34,804 nucleotides of DNA from assembly GCA_037130535.1 (NCBI GenBank), contig JBAXSU010000011.1, positions 1 through 34,804 of the forward strand. Reading direction: 5' to 3'. Each line of letters begins with the position of its first letter. The stretch's first letter is position 1. The notes under the pieces are model-generated. The model had not been told where the DNA came from. It searched no databases and saw only the letters and a program-made list of their open reading frames with translations. The stretch comes from VFMC01 sp037130535 (GTDB lineage: Bacteria; Actinomycetota; Acidimicrobiia; Acidimicrobiales; Ilumatobacteraceae). The translations under genes were made by a program, and so were the position numbers. Below, in pieces: positions 21,887-30,659 of the stretch.

Positions 21887-23497
21887 TCAGATGAGCAGGT
21901 CGACGCCGTCGCCAGACGGGGTCGGTCGCGGGCGGACAGTGGCGAGCGTTGGCGTGGCAGAGGAACTGAGCGACGAGCGCGTGGCACCTGCTCGATCGAC
22001 CCGACCCGACGGGGTGCCAGCACCCCGTTCACCCGACGAGCCCGGGCCGGAGTGCTGGATGTCGAGCGAACCCAGCGCGGTACCGCCGGATTCGAGTTCG
22101 TTGCGCAGTGCCCGGCCCTGGCTGGTGAGCAGGTCGCGGGTGGCCTGGTCGGCGGCCTCGATCGTGAGGTGGACGCCGGAAGCGCTCTGCAGTGCGTGCA
22201 GGGTGAGCGGCCCCAGGCCCTCGTCGGAGAGGTCGACACTCATGGCTCCGCCCACCACACCACCGAGTGCCGCACGATCGCGCATGCGGAGAAGTTCGGT
22301 CACCCGCTCGGGCGTCGCCGTGGTGGTGGCACGCGGGTCGGTCGGATTTGCAGTGCCCGAGGCACTTCCGGCGCCGGGCGCTGTGGTGCCCATGGCCGAG
22401 CCCGGGCCCGAACCCGCGGGCGTCGTCGTGGAGGGGCCATCCACCGCGGTGGTCACTGTCGACGCCGCAGATCGAGCCGTTTCGATACCGCCGGCAGCGA
22501 GCGCGTCGTCGGGCAACGCATCGGCAACGCCTACCGCCTGTGCAGCCGCCGACGCGAACGTCGGAGGGGCTAGTGTGGACGTCGGCGGCTCGACGGCCGA
22601 CACGGCCGACACGGCCGGATCGGCGACGGGCGCCACCGGCGACGACGGACGAGCCGACGACGACATGACAGCTGCAGGCGAAGCATCAACCGACTCGACT
22701 GTCGCAGCAGCCGACGACTGCTGCCAGGCGGTGGCATCCACCGACAACGGCTGAACTGCGGCATCGAGCGACGTGACGGCCTGCTCGTGAGCCGCCGCCG
22801 CGAGCGACTCGACAGGCAAGGGCACGTCGTCGGCGCCGGTCGACGGAACGCTGGTTGCGACCACAGGATCGGTGGGTGTACCTGCCGGTGCTCCCGGTGT
22901 TCCCGGTGCTCCTGGAACGATCGAGGCGACCGTCGGCAGAGCGTTGTCGGGCTGAGCTGTCGCAGCATCGATGGTCGACACGGCGGTGTCGCTCGCAGGC
23001 ACGACGCTGGGCGCAACGGACGGAACAGACGTGGGCGCCTGCACCACGAGCGGGGCGACGATCACCAGTGGCAGCGCCACTGTCGCCGGATCGTTCGAGT
23101 CGCTGTCGGTGCGCGAGCGGGGCGGCCGGTCGGCGGCGCCGAGTTGGTCGGTGGTTTCGGCCCGGGCGGCGCGGTCCGCCGGATCGGCCGCCCGGTCAGC
23201 AGCCCGGTCTGCAGAGCGGTCGGCAGAATCGTCGACGCGCGTCACTTGGCGATCGTCGGCCACAGCGTCGCGCTGCCGATCGATCCCAGCACGGCGATCG
23301 GGCAGCCCCGGGGCTGTCTCCGCTCGGCCGCCAGCGAGAGCTGACGAGTCGTCGGCCTCGATCGTGCGGCTGAAGAGTGCCTCGAAACCGCCGTCCGGCG
23401 ACGGTCCTGCTCCGCTGCTGCGCGTCGCGCTGCCGTCGCCGAGCGTCGACAGGATCGACGCCGACATCGTGGCCGCGCTGGTGCCGACTGCGGTCAT
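21887..23497 (-). CDS. fliK: FliK, hook-length control protein
   Basis: This 536-residue protein has a long, disordered Ala/Pro/Ser/Thr/Val-rich N-terminal region, typical of the secreted molecular ruler. A C-terminal FliK domain follows (MSVDLSDEGLGPLTLHALQS, ASGVHLTIEAADQATRDLLT, ALRNELESGGTALGSLDIQH) that contacts FlhB to switch export. It contains internal repeats such as DRAADRAADPADRAARA and a short collagen-like PGAPGTPGAP. The frame extends to 24364, but that part overlaps the transglycosylase gene antisense-style and is Arg-rich shadow sequence. ATG 23497 has a strong Shine-Dalgarno sequence (gggagg) and overlaps the preceding stop as ATGA. Confidence 0.9.
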   Translation of the reverse strand: MTAVGTSAATMSASILSTLGDGSATRSSGAGPSPDGGFEALFSRTIEADDSSALAGGRAETAPGLPDRRAGIDRQRDAVADDRQVTRVDDSADRSADRAADRAADPADRAARAETTDQLGAADRPPRSRTDSDSNDPATVALPLVIVAPLVVQAPTSVPSVAPSVVPASDTAVSTIDAATAQPDNALPTVASIVPGAPGTPGAPAGTPTDPVVATSVPSTGADDVPLPVESLAAAAHEQAVTSLDAAVQPLSVDATAWQQSSAAATVESVDASPAAVMSSSARPSSPVAPVADPAVSAVSAVEPPTSTLAPPTFASAAAQAVGVADALPDDALAAGGIETARSAASTVTTAVDGPSTTTPAGSGPGSAMGTTAPGAGSASGTANPTDPRATTTATPERVTELLRMRDRAALGGVVGGAMSVDLSDEGLGPLTLHALQSASGVHLTIEAADQATRDLLTSQGRALRNELESGGTALGSLDIQHSGPGSSGERGAGTPSGRVDRAGATRSSLSSSATPTLATVRPRPTPSGDGVDLLI

Positions 23498-24225
23498 GCC
23501 ATCCTCCCTGCGGCGGCCCGAACGGCCGTCACATAACGATCTGCTTGTGTTCCGGGGTTCACCGAACCGGCGCGAGCCATCGCTCCGGGGCCGATGTTGT
23601 AGGCGCCGATCGCCATGTCGAGCGATCCGAACCGGTCGAGGGCGTTGCGCAGATAGCGGGCTGCACCGTCGACGGCCGAGTTCGGGTCGTACGGGTTCAC
23701 ACCCATCGATGCGGCAGTACCCGGCAGGAACTGCATCATGCCCACCGCACCCGCTTCGCTCACGACGTTGTTCTGGAAGCGCGACTCGACGTAGGCCATG
23801 CCGGCGAGCACAGTGGGCGGAATACCCCACCGAGCGCCAGCCTCGTTGAAGAGCGCCGCATGGGGGGTCGCGGCGTTCACCTGATCGGCCCCCGGCACAC
23901 CGCCCGAGACGCCGGGTAGCCCCGCCGGGGCGGTGGCGCCATAGGCCTGCGCCGCGCCCAGTTCCACCTGACGAACCACCGACCCGAAGTCGGGGGTCGT
24001 CGTGCTGGCGGTCGCCGTGCTGGCGGTCGATGCGCCCATGCCTCCTGCCGCGCCTGCCGCGACATCGGCGTACCCGAGTGGCATCGCCGACACGCTCGAG
24101 CCGAGCTGGTTGGTGAGCACCGGCATGGCACCCATCTGGTCCGAACGCGATCTCCCGACGCCGAGCCGTGACTCGATGGCGCCGATTCGTGCCTGCACTG
24201 CGGCTACGCCTGCGACAGCGGTCAT
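23494..24225 (-). CDS. Soluble lytic transglycosylase-like protein of the flagellar locus
   Basis: This 243-residue protein has a C-terminal SLT domain (about 120-243) with the catalytic Glu147 in GMAYVESRF, the substrate-cleft motif GAVGMMQFLPGTA, and AIGAYNIGPGA. These enzymes cut peptidoglycan glycan strands. In a flagellar operon the expected job is opening the wall for the rod, the role of the FlgJ muramidase in Gram-negative bacteria, which is not found here. No signal peptide is seen, so it may leave through the flagellar export gate; that is inference. The N-terminal 110 residues are low-complexity Ala/Thr/Gly. ATG 24225 overlaps the fliJ stop, and its stop overlaps the fliK start, both as ATGA. 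Confidence 0.92.
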   Translation of the reverse strand: MTAVAGVAAVQARIGAIESRLGVGRSRSDQMGAMPVLTNQLGSSVSAMPLGYADVAAGAAGGMGASTASTATASTTTPDFGSVVRQVELGAAQAYGATAPAGLPGVSGGVPGADQVNAATPHAALFNEAGARWGIPPTVLAGMAYVESRFQNNVVSEAGAVGMMQFLPGTAASMGVNPYDPNSAVDGAARYLRNALDRFGSLDMAIGAYNIGPGAMARAGSVNPGTQADRYVTAVRAAAGRMA

Positions 24226-24668
24226 GCGGCGTCTCCAGCGATGTCGGCCTCGCGGCCACGCCGAGCCAGGACGAGGTCGTCGATCTCGTTGCCGGCCAGC
24301 CGGGCCGATTCGGCCTTCTCAGCCTCGGCGATGCGCTCGGCCAACCGATCGAGTGCCTCGACACGGCGGGCGGCTACGGTCCAGTCGGCCTTGGCTACCT
24401 CCATCGACTCGTGCGTCCGCTCGGTCTCGGCCCGCAACGGGTGGGTGCTCAGCAGCCCGGCGGTCACCTGGGCGTGACGCCCGGCGAGGTGGTAGGCGTT
24501 CACGCCCCGCGCCACCGGTGCGGCGAGTTCGTCGATCAGCTCCCAGGTGCGCCGCTCCACAGCAACTGCGTACTGGTGATCGCGACGGGTACGGGCCAGT
24601 TCGCCGCGGGCGCTGCGCTCCTGGAGGGTGCGGATGCGCAGTACTGCTGCAAGCCTCTTCTGGTTCAT
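24222..24668 (-). CDS. fliJ: FliJ-like export component
   Basis: This 148-residue, highly charged, all-helical protein starts MNQKRLAAVLRIRTLQERSA, like the N-terminus of FliJ, and is probably an antiparallel coiled coil. FliJ acts as the stalk of the FliI ATPase ring and contacts FlhA. Sequence conservation in the family is low, so identification leans on position right after fliI and on shape. ATG 24668 overlaps the fliI stop as ATGA. An upstream extension of the frame to 24779 lies inside fliI and is not used. Confidence 0.82.
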   Translation of the reverse strand: MNQKRLAAVLRIRTLQERSARGELARTRRDHQYAVAVERRTWELIDELAAPVARGVNAYHLAGRHAQVTAGLLSTHPLRAETERTHESMEVAKADWTVAARRVEALDRLAERIAEAEKAESARLAGNEIDDLVLARRGREADIAGDAA

Positions 24669-26035
24669 TGCCGACCGCCCATGCGAGCGACGGTGTTGGC
24701 ATTGTCCTGACTGGCAAGCAGGTTGCCGAGCCGTTCGAACGATTGCGCCGCGTTCCAGTGCTCGTCGACGAACTGGCACAGGAAGTCGCGGATCGGCTCG
24801 CGGAGCGCCACGGCCCGGTCGACAACCAGGTTGGTACCGGGCACATAGGCGCCGATCTCGATCAGGTCGCGCGCCTCGGCCTCGGCCGCCATCAGTTGTC
24901 GGAGCTCGCCCATCAGTCGGCGCTGCTCGGGCGTCGTGACCGCACCCGAGACACGCGAGATGGAGGCCAACACGTCGATGGCGGGATAGTGGTTGGCGTG
25001 CGCCAGTTTGCGCGACAGCACGACGTGCCCGTCGAGAATCGAGCGTGCCGCGTCGGAGATCGGTTCGTTGTGGTCGTCGCCGTCGACGAGCACGGTGTAC
25101 AAACCGGTGATCGAGCCGCGTTCGGCAGCACCTGCCCGCTCGAGCAGACGCGGGAGCAGCGAGAACACGCTCGGTGGATAGCCGCGGCTGGTGGGCGGCT
25201 CGCCTGCCGACAGGCCGATCTCGCGCTGGGCCATGCAGAACCGCGTGAGCGAATCCATCATCAGCATCACGTCGTTGCCCTGGTCGCGGAAGTACTCGGC
25301 GATCCGGGTGGCCACGAAGGCGGCACGCAGTCGCACCAGCGCCGGGCTGTCGGAGGTGGCGATCACGAGCACCGAGCGGGCGAGGCCCTCGGGTCCGAGG
25401 TCGCTCTCGACGAACTCGCGCACCTCACGGCCACGTTCGCCGATGAGGGCCACCACGTTCACGTCGGCCGCCGTGTTGCGGGCGATCATGCCCATCAGCG
25501 TCGACTTGCCCACGCCGGATCCGGCGAACACACCGACGCGCTGGCCACGACCGGCAGGGATGAGGGTGTCCCAGGCCCGCACGCCGAGCGACATCGGCAG
25601 GTCGACCTTGGCGCGGCGCAGCGGATGCGGCGGCTCGCCGTCGATTTCCACGTCGACCAGGCCGGGGATGGGGCCCTTGTCGTCGAGGGGTCGGCCGAGC
25701 GCATCGATCACACGGCCGAGCAACTGCGGGCCTACTCCGATCGACGACGGCTTCTCCGAACCGCTCACCCGGGCGCCGACGCGCAGGCCCTTCACCTCAC
25801 CGAACGGCATGCAGGTGACCGAGCCGGCACCGACCGCCACTACCTCACCCGACAGGTCGATGTCTCGGTCGAGCACGCGCACGGTGGCACCGATCGGCAG
25901 ATCGAGACCCTCGACGTCGAAGCGCAACCCGAGCACCTTGCTGATCGCACCGGTGCGCTGCGGCACGGCAGCATCACGCACGGTCTGCAAGATGCCCGAG
26001 AACTCGTGACTCAACACGGGTGCGACGACGGACAT
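24665..26035 (-). CDS. fliI: FliI, flagellar export ATPase
   Basis: This 456-residue protein of the F1-like ATPase family has Walker A at 171-179 (AGSGVGKST), Walker B ending at Asp261 (VMLMMD), and the export-ATPase signature LSAGEPPTSRGYPPSVFSLL. It unfolds and feeds substrates to the export gate as a hexamer with FliH and FliJ. ATG 26035 gives a normal length. It begins a run of ATGA-overlapped genes (fliI-fliJ-transglycosylase-fliK). A 167-base gap separates it from fliG and holds the regulon nonamer 82 bases upstream, so fliI may start a new unit. fliH is not next to it, being near fliS instead. Confidence 0.97.
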   Translation of the reverse strand: MSVVAPVLSHEFSGILQTVRDAAVPQRTGAISKVLGLRFDVEGLDLPIGATVRVLDRDIDLSGEVVAVGAGSVTCMPFGEVKGLRVGARVSGSEKPSSIGVGPQLLGRVIDALGRPLDDKGPIPGLVDVEIDGEPPHPLRRAKVDLPMSLGVRAWDTLIPAGRGQRVGVFAGSGVGKSTLMGMIARNTAADVNVVALIGERGREVREFVESDLGPEGLARSVLVIATSDSPALVRLRAAFVATRIAEYFRDQGNDVMLMMDSLTRFCMAQREIGLSAGEPPTSRGYPPSVFSLLPRLLERAGAAERGSITGLYTVLVDGDDHNEPISDAARSILDGHVVLSRKLAHANHYPAIDVLASISRVSGAVTTPEQRRLMGELRQLMAAEAEARDLIEIGAYVPGTNLVVDRAVALREPIRDFLCQFVDEHWNAAQSFERLGNLLASQDNANTVARMGGRQ

Positions 26036-26108
26036 GGGGCTCCTGGGGTTGTGCTCGGCGCCGATCCATGGACACTGGCGGCGCCATCCCTGTTGCGCCT
26101 TGATTGCA

Positions 26109-26117
26109 ACCGTCCGG
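26109..26117 (-). promoter_or_regulatory. Flagellar-regulon motif CCGGACGGT upstream of fliI
   Basis: CCGGACGGT on the minus strand begins 82 bases before the fliI start, within the 167-base fliG-fliI gap. It matches the fliW copy exactly, including the following T. Confidence 0.55.
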
Positions 26118-26155
26118 GTTTCCCGGCGCAGTCACGAAGGTGGGTGGGTGCACCG

Positions 26156-26170
26156 TGGGTGATTCACCCA
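26156..26170. other. 15-bp palindrome in the fliG-fliI gap
   Basis: TGGGTGA and TCACCCA flank a single T. It lies 33 bases after the fliG stop and 39 bases upstream of the fliI nonamer. It could be an operator or a small terminator hairpin; nothing here decides. Confidence 0.4.
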
Positions 26171-26202
26171 GGCCCATCGCGCTGCCCTCGGGCCAGCGCA
26201 GG

Positions 26203-27219
26203 TCAGTTCACGTATTCGTCGGCACCGCGGGTGATGACGATCTGGCCGCTCTCCTCGAGGGCACGGATGACACGCACGATGCCGCCCTGCGACTCTTCGA
26301 CCGACTTCATCTTCACCGGGCCGAGCAATGTGATCTCCTCAGCGAGGTTCTGCGCCGCACGCTCCGACATGTTGCGCATGATCTTGTCGCGCACTTCCTG
26401 CTTCACACCCTTCAAGGCGGTGGCCAGCTCCTTGGCCTCCACCTGACGCAGCACCAGCTGCACCGAGCGGTCGTCGAGGGTGACGATGTCCTCGAACACG
26501 AACATGCGCGAGCGCACTTCGTCGGCGAGTTCTCCATTGTGGTCGTCGAGGCCTTCGAAGATCGAACGCTCGGTGGCGCGGTCAGACCGGTTGAGGATCT
26601 CGATCAGCGTCTGCACACCGTCGGCGACCCTCGTTTCCTGATTCTTCACGCTCGACGAGAGCCGGCGCTCGAGCATGGACTCCACCTGCGCAATCACCTC
26701 GGGCGAACTGGGCTCGAGCATGGCGATGCGCACCGACACGGCGCGCTGCACGTCTTCGGGCAGGCCACCCACCACCTGCGCGGCGATGTCGGGGTGGGCA
26801 TGGGCCACCACCAGGGCGATCGTCTGCGGGTGCTCGGCCGAGAGGAAGTTGAGGATCTGGCGCGGGTCGGCGTTCTTCAGGAAATCGAACGGACCCTTCA
26901 CCATCGACTGGTAGAGGCCCTCGAGGATCGCCGCTGCGCGCTCGGGTCCGAGCGCGCCCTCGAGCATGCCGCGAGCGGCCTCCGGACCGCCGGACGCAAC
27001 GTGGCCGCCTGCCACGAGCAGCGTGGCGAACTCTTCGAGTGTCGTCGTGCTCTCGTCGCGGGTGATCTGGCCGGCCTTGACGATCTCGGCGGTGATCTGG
27101 GTGACCTCGCCCTCGCCGAGGAGCGACATCACCTTCGCCGAGTTCTCGGTCCCCAGCGACAGCATCAAGATGGCTGCCTTCTGGGCCCCCGACAGCTGGG
27201 CCGATGCGGATTCGATCAT
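26203..27219 (-). CDS. fliG: FliG, flagellar motor switch protein
   Basis: This 338-residue protein has the three FliG domains: N-terminal FliF-binding (SGAQKAAILMLSLGTENSAK), middle with EHPQTIALV, and C-terminal with the charged torque helix (FVFEDIVTLDDRSVQLVLRQ, then VEAKELATALKG). It sits on the MS ring and meets MotA. ATG 27219 overlaps the fliF stop as ATGA. It is the last gene of flgB-flgC-fliE-fliF-fliG. Confidence 0.97.
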   Translation of the reverse strand: MIESASAQLSGAQKAAILMLSLGTENSAKVMSLLGEGEVTQITAEIVKAGQITRDESTTTLEEFATLLVAGGHVASGGPEAARGMLEGALGPERAAAILEGLYQSMVKGPFDFLKNADPRQILNFLSAEHPQTIALVVAHAHPDIAAQVVGGLPEDVQRAVSVRIAMLEPSSPEVIAQVESMLERRLSSSVKNQETRVADGVQTLIEILNRSDRATERSIFEGLDDHNGELADEVRSRMFVFEDIVTLDDRSVQLVLRQVEAKELATALKGVKQEVRDKIMRNMSERAAQNLAEEITLLGPVKMKSVEESQGGIVRVIRALEESGQIVITRGADEYVN

Positions 27220-28841
27220 CGACGACCGGCCTTCGATTCATTCAGCCAGGCGCGCAGTACGTTGGCGACTTCCTGTGGGCGCTGATCGGCGATCACCGCC
27301 AACTCGTCCTCGGGAGCCGCCGGCCGAGCGGCCATCAGCGCCAAGGTGTCGCTCTGCTGCGACGCCTCGATGGCGATCGGCTGTCCGGCATTGAGGCGAG
27401 GCATCGAGGTGGTCAGCTCACCGATGTCGATCGGGATGGCGGTCACCTTGCGGGCCTGCTTGGCGCTGCGGTAGGCGAGGAACAGGGCGATGACGATGAC
27501 CAGCACGATGGCGCCGGTGCGGGCCATGCTCATCATCTGGGCCTGGCTCGCGGCAGCGTCCTCGGCGGCGGCAGCGTCTTCGGCCTCGGTGATCATCGAG
27601 GTGTCGAACGGCAGTCGGGTGATCGTCACCGTGTCGCCGCGGTCTGCGTCGATACCTGCAGCCGTCGCCACCATCTCCTCGATGGCGGCCATCTGCTCCT
27701 CGGTGACAGCGGCTTCGTCCACCAGCACAGCGACGGTGAGCCGGGTGATCTCCCCAGGCACCTTCAGGGTCGACGACACGGTGCGGTCGAGCGCATACGT
27801 GCGGCTCGCCTCGTCCTTCAGGTAGTCGGTGTTGCCGTCGACGCCGGTGACTGCGTCGTTGGTGGCGTCGGTGGTGAGGGTGGCACCGTCGGGACCGAGC
27901 ACACCGGCATCGCCGTTGATGGTGGCATTGCCGTACTGCTCGGTGAGCGTCTTTTCGTTCTGCACCAGGCCACCCGCATCGTCGGTGCCGATGGGGGTGA
28001 AGTCCTCCGAGGTCGACTGCACCTCGTCGAGATCGACCGCGGCGTTCACCGACACCGACACCTTGTTGGGGCCGGTCATCCGGCTCAGCATCGACGTCAC
28101 CTTCGCAGCAGTGGTCTGCTCGATCTCGTTCACGTACTTCGACCGTGAGGAACCACCGGAACCACCGGACTGGCCGCCCGACGACAGCACGGCGCCGTTC
28201 GCATCGACGACCGTGACCCCTTCGGGCTTCATGTCCTTCACCGACGAGGCCACGAGGTGGACGATCGCCTGCACTTCATCGTCGGTCACGCTGCCGCTCA
28301 TGGTACCCATCACCAGCACCGAGGCCGTGGGGCTCGAGGGCTGGTCGACGAACACCGACTCGTCGGGCAGTGCCAGGTGCACCGACGCCGACTTCACGCC
28401 GTCGAGCGCAGCCACTGTCTTGGCCAGTTCGCCTTCGAGGGCCCGCTGGTAGTCGATCCGCTGACGGAACTCTGAGGTGGTGATGCCCTGGTTGTCGAGC
28501 AGTGCATAGCCGTCGTTGGCCGAGGGCAGACCCTGGCCGGCCAGGTCGACGCGCAGGTTGTACACATCGGTTGTCGGCACCAGCACGGTGCGCCCGGCAT
28601 CGGTGAGCTCGTACGCGACACCCTGGGCCGAGAGCGCATCGACCACCGACGAGGCGTCGGCCGATGAGAGGTCGGTGAAGAGCACACCCATGTTCGTGCT
28701 GCCCTCGGCTCGCGACAGCAGCAGGCTGCCGGCGATCACGGTGAGCACGACGGCGCCCAGCGCCACCTTCTGCACCGGGGTGAGCCGACTGGCGAGATCC
28801 TTCGCCTTGTCGGCCATGGAGGAGTTGCTGTTCGTTGCCAT
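27216..28841 (-). CDS. fliF: FliF, MS-ring protein
   Basis: This 541-residue protein has membrane helices at about 26-44 and 432-452. The extracytoplasmic ring-building motifs lie between them (GYALLDNQGITTSEFRQRID and YQRALEGELAKTVAALDGVK). The C-terminal tail (512-541) contains PQEVANVLRAWLNES, the FliG-binding helix. It forms the membrane ring and housing for the export gate. The ATG lies directly after the fliE stop (the TAA is at 28844-28842). The tail is strikingly similar to that of the unknown membrane protein at 30656-31264. Confidence 0.96.
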   Translation of the reverse strand: MATNSNSSMADKAKDLASRLTPVQKVALGAVVLTVIAGSLLLSRAEGSTNMGVLFTDLSSADASSVVDALSAQGVAYELTDAGRTVLVPTTDVYNLRVDLAGQGLPSANDGYALLDNQGITTSEFRQRIDYQRALEGELAKTVAALDGVKSASVHLALPDESVFVDQPSSPTASVLVMGTMSGSVTDDEVQAIVHLVASSVKDMKPEGVTVVDANGAVLSSGGQSGGSGGSSRSKYVNEIEQTTAAKVTSMLSRMTGPNKVSVSVNAAVDLDEVQSTSEDFTPIGTDDAGGLVQNEKTLTEQYGNATINGDAGVLGPDGATLTTDATNDAVTGVDGNTDYLKDEASRTYALDRTVSSTLKVPGEITRLTVAVLVDEAAVTEEQMAAIEEMVATAAGIDADRGDTVTITRLPFDTSMITEAEDAAAAEDAAASQAQMMSMARTGAIVLVIVIALFLAYRSAKQARKVTAIPIDIGELTTSMPRLNAGQPIAIEASQQSDTLALMAARPAAPEDELAVIADQRPQEVANVLRAWLNESKAGRR

Positions 28842-29156
28842 TTAGACCTGCATTCGCATGATGTCGTTGAACGCCTCGACTGCCCGGTTGCGCACGGTCA
28901 CCGTCATCTGGGTGAGCAGCTGCGCTTCGGTGGAGGCGATGGTGTAGTCCTGGATCGACTGGAGGTCGCCGGTCGCCGCCTTCAGGGCGAGATTGTCTGC
29001 CTTGTTCTGGGCAGCCGACACGGCGTCGAGTTGGTCGGCCAGCATCGAGGCGAACGACGAGCCGCCGGTACCGGCGGTGGCCGCGGCCGACTGCACCTGG
29101 CTGGGGGCAGCGATCTGGGTGATCGGGGTGATGGGCATGATCGGGACGATGGGCAT
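28842..29156 (-). CDS. fliE: FliE, MS ring-rod junction protein
   Basis: This 104-residue protein has the FliE C-terminal helices (SSFASMLADQLDAVSAAQNK, then IASTEAQLLTQMTVTVRNRA and VEAFNDIMRMQV). It joins the MS ring to the rod and is an early export substrate. I chose ATG 29156, 5 bases after the flgC stop, with ggaagtga as ribosome-binding site. The frame runs upstream inside flgC, but that part is shadow sequence. Confidence 0.93.
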   Translation of the reverse strand: MPIVPIMPITPITQIAAPSQVQSAAATAGTGGSSFASMLADQLDAVSAAQNKADNLALKAATGDLQSIQDYTIASTEAQLLTQMTVTVRNRAVEAFNDIMRMQV

Positions 29157-29161
29157 GAGGG

Positions 29162-29569
29162 TCACTTCCCGATCGACAGGATCGACTCGTACGCCTCTTT
29201 GGCGCTCTCGAACGATCGGACGTTGGCCTGATACCCGCGCTGGGCAAGTTGCATGTACACCATCTGCTCCGTCAGGTCGATCGACGTGTGCCGCACCATG
29301 CCGTTGGCATCTGCGTAGGGATGCTCGGGATCCCACACGACTCGACCGTCCGCGTTTCCGAACATCACGCCAGCAACATCGACGCCCTCGCCGATGTCGT
29401 CGGTGCTGGGCTTGGCCTGCACCGAGATGAATCGCTCCTGGAACGCCGGCTCGCTGGTGCGCGAGACGTTGTTCATGTTGGCGATGTTGTCGGCCACGGC
29501 GTTGAGCCAGGTCTTGTAGGCGCCCATGCCTGAGGTGGCGACACCGAAGACGCCGAACATCTGAGTCAT
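29162..29569 (-). CDS. flgC: FlgC, proximal rod protein
   Basis: This 135-residue protein has the rod motif FGVATSGMGAYKTWLNAVAD followed by NIANMNNVSRTSEPAFQERF, and the C-terminal motif QMVYMQLAQRGYQANVRSFE. FlgC builds the proximal rod with FlgB. A strong Shine-Dalgarno sequence (aaggagg) precedes ATG 29569. It lies 40 bases after flgB and 5 before fliE. Confidence 0.95.
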   Translation of the reverse strand: MTQMFGVFGVATSGMGAYKTWLNAVADNIANMNNVSRTSEPAFQERFISVQAKPSTDDIGEGVDVAGVMFGNADGRVVWDPEHPYADANGMVRHTSIDLTEQMVYMQLAQRGYQANVRSFESAKEAYESILSIGK

Positions 29570-29609
29570 CGAAGTCCTCCTTCGATTCGGGACGGGAGAC
29601 GGAAAGCGA

Positions 29610-29963
29610 TCACTGGCCGAGTGCCGTGCGCAGGAGTGCGTACTTGGCGTTGACCGCCTGGACGACGAGCTTCTGGCGAAGCACGTTCTCGCGCCCGGCC
29701 AGGAGTTCGAAGTCGAGGTTGACGTTGTTGCCGTTCGAGCGGGTCGGGGCCACCGACTGGTTCACCGAGATCGACGTCTCGGACGGGTCGCCATCGGCGA
29801 TGGCTGCACGAAGGCTGTCCTCGAAGCTCACTTCACGGGCCTGATAGCCCGGTGTCTCGACGTTGGCGATGTTGGAGGCGATCACCCGCTGCCGGGCGTC
29901 GAGGCCGTTGAGGGCCGAATGAAGCGCTGTCGTGACGCTGTCGGAGATGGCGCCGATGCTCAT
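29610..29963 (-). CDS. flgB: FlgB, proximal rod protein
   Basis: This 117-residue protein has the FlgB motif ALHSALNGLDARQRVIASNI followed by ANVETPGYQAREVSFEDSLR, and the C-terminal helix VLRQKLVVQAVNAKYALLRT. It forms the proximal rod with FlgC and FliE. ATG 29963 matches the usual start. The frame extends 27 codons upstream, but the regulon nonamer lies in that stretch, 63 bases before the chosen start. It leads the operon flgB-flgC-fliE-fliF-fliG. Confidence 0.94.
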   Translation of the reverse strand: MSIGAISDSVTTALHSALNGLDARQRVIASNIANVETPGYQAREVSFEDSLRAAIADGDPSETSISVNQSVAPTRSNGNNVNLDFELLAGRENVLRQKLVVQAVNAKYALLRTALGQ

Positions 29964-30017
29964 CGGGCGATCACCACAGCGGTGCAGCAGGAAGCGGAAG
30001 CGACGACCATGGGCGTG

Positions 30018-30026
30018 ACTGTCCAG
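30018..30026 (-). promoter_or_regulatory. Flagellar-regulon motif CTGGACAGT upstream of flgB
   Basis: CTGGACAGT on the minus strand begins 63 bases before flgB, in the 93-base fliH-flgB gap. It has one mismatch from CCGGACAGT and is followed by CA, like the flgN and flbD copies. Confidence 0.55.
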
Positions 30027-30056
30027 AATGCGTCGGCAACGCAAGCATCTCTGCCG

Positions 30057-30659
30057 TCATTGGGCGAGTGCTTCGGCGATCCGCTCGATAGCCGAGCCGA
30101 TCTGCGCGTCCACGAGCAGCGGTCCGTTGGCGGCGATGCAGCCGCCCCGCTCCACGCCGTGATCGGCCACCACGTCGACGTCCTGGCGATGATCGGCCGA
30201 TTGCAGGTACTCGGTCACACTCCTACGGTCGGCTGGATTCACGTGCGGCACCACGGCGCCGCGATCCGGGGTGAGGCTCATGGCCTTCATCACCGACCCG
30301 AGCACCACGTCATCGAACGTGCGCGCCTCGCGGCCGAGGATCTCGCGCGCCACCGCCAGGGCGAGGGCCACCACATGCTGCTGCAGATCCTCGAGGCCCT
30401 CCTGATCGAACAGGCGCAGTTGCAGGGCCGCAGCGTTCAACGCCCGGCCGGCCTGTTCGGCGTCGAGCTTCGACCGGCGGTGCTGCTCGACGACGTGCTC
30501 CATCTCGGCGAGGGCCTGCTGCCGGCCCTCTTCCCGGGCCTCGTTCAGCGCACCGATGCCGACAGACGCGCGGCTGATGCGGCCGGTGCCCGCACTCGAC
30601 AGACGGGGTGGCTCGAAGCGCATCGGCTGCACTGCGACTCGTGTCGGCGGAACGCTCAC
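30057..30659 (-). CDS. fliH: FliH-like regulator of the export ATPase
   Basis: This 200-residue protein has a charged helical region (about 35-90, EAREEGRQQALAEMEHVVEQ) followed by the FliH C-terminal domain (ALALAVAREILGREARTFDD, HVNPADRRSVTEYL, VVADHGVERGGCIA). The last of these is a good match to the family V.aD..l..GgciveT. FliH dimers bind FliI and anchor it to FlhA and FliN. GTG 30659 overlaps the stop of the preceding membrane-protein gene as GTGA. It is unusual that fliH is not next to fliI but forms the end of a unit led by fliS. Confidence 0.88.
   Translation of the reverse strand: MSVPPTRVAVQPMRFEPPRLSSAGTGRISRASVGIGALNEAREEGRQQALAEMEHVVEQHRRSKLDAEQAGRALNAAALQLRLFDQEGLEDLQQHVVALALAVAREILGREARTFDDVVLGSVMKAMSLTPDRGAVVPHVNPADRRSVTEYLQSADHRQDVDVVADHGVERGGCIAANGPLLVDAQIGSAIERIAEALAQ

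Noticed and set aside
22885..22918. Short repeated gctcccggtgttcccgg-type sequence
   Set aside because: It encodes a Pro-Gly-Ala repeat in the disordered part of FliK; not a CRISPR or regulatory repeat.
21887..24364. 825-residue open frame on the minus strand containing FliK
   Set aside because: The part above 23497 overlaps the transglycosylase and fliJ genes in another frame and is Arg-rich shadow sequence; ATG 23497 has a strong ribosome-binding site and ATGA coupling.
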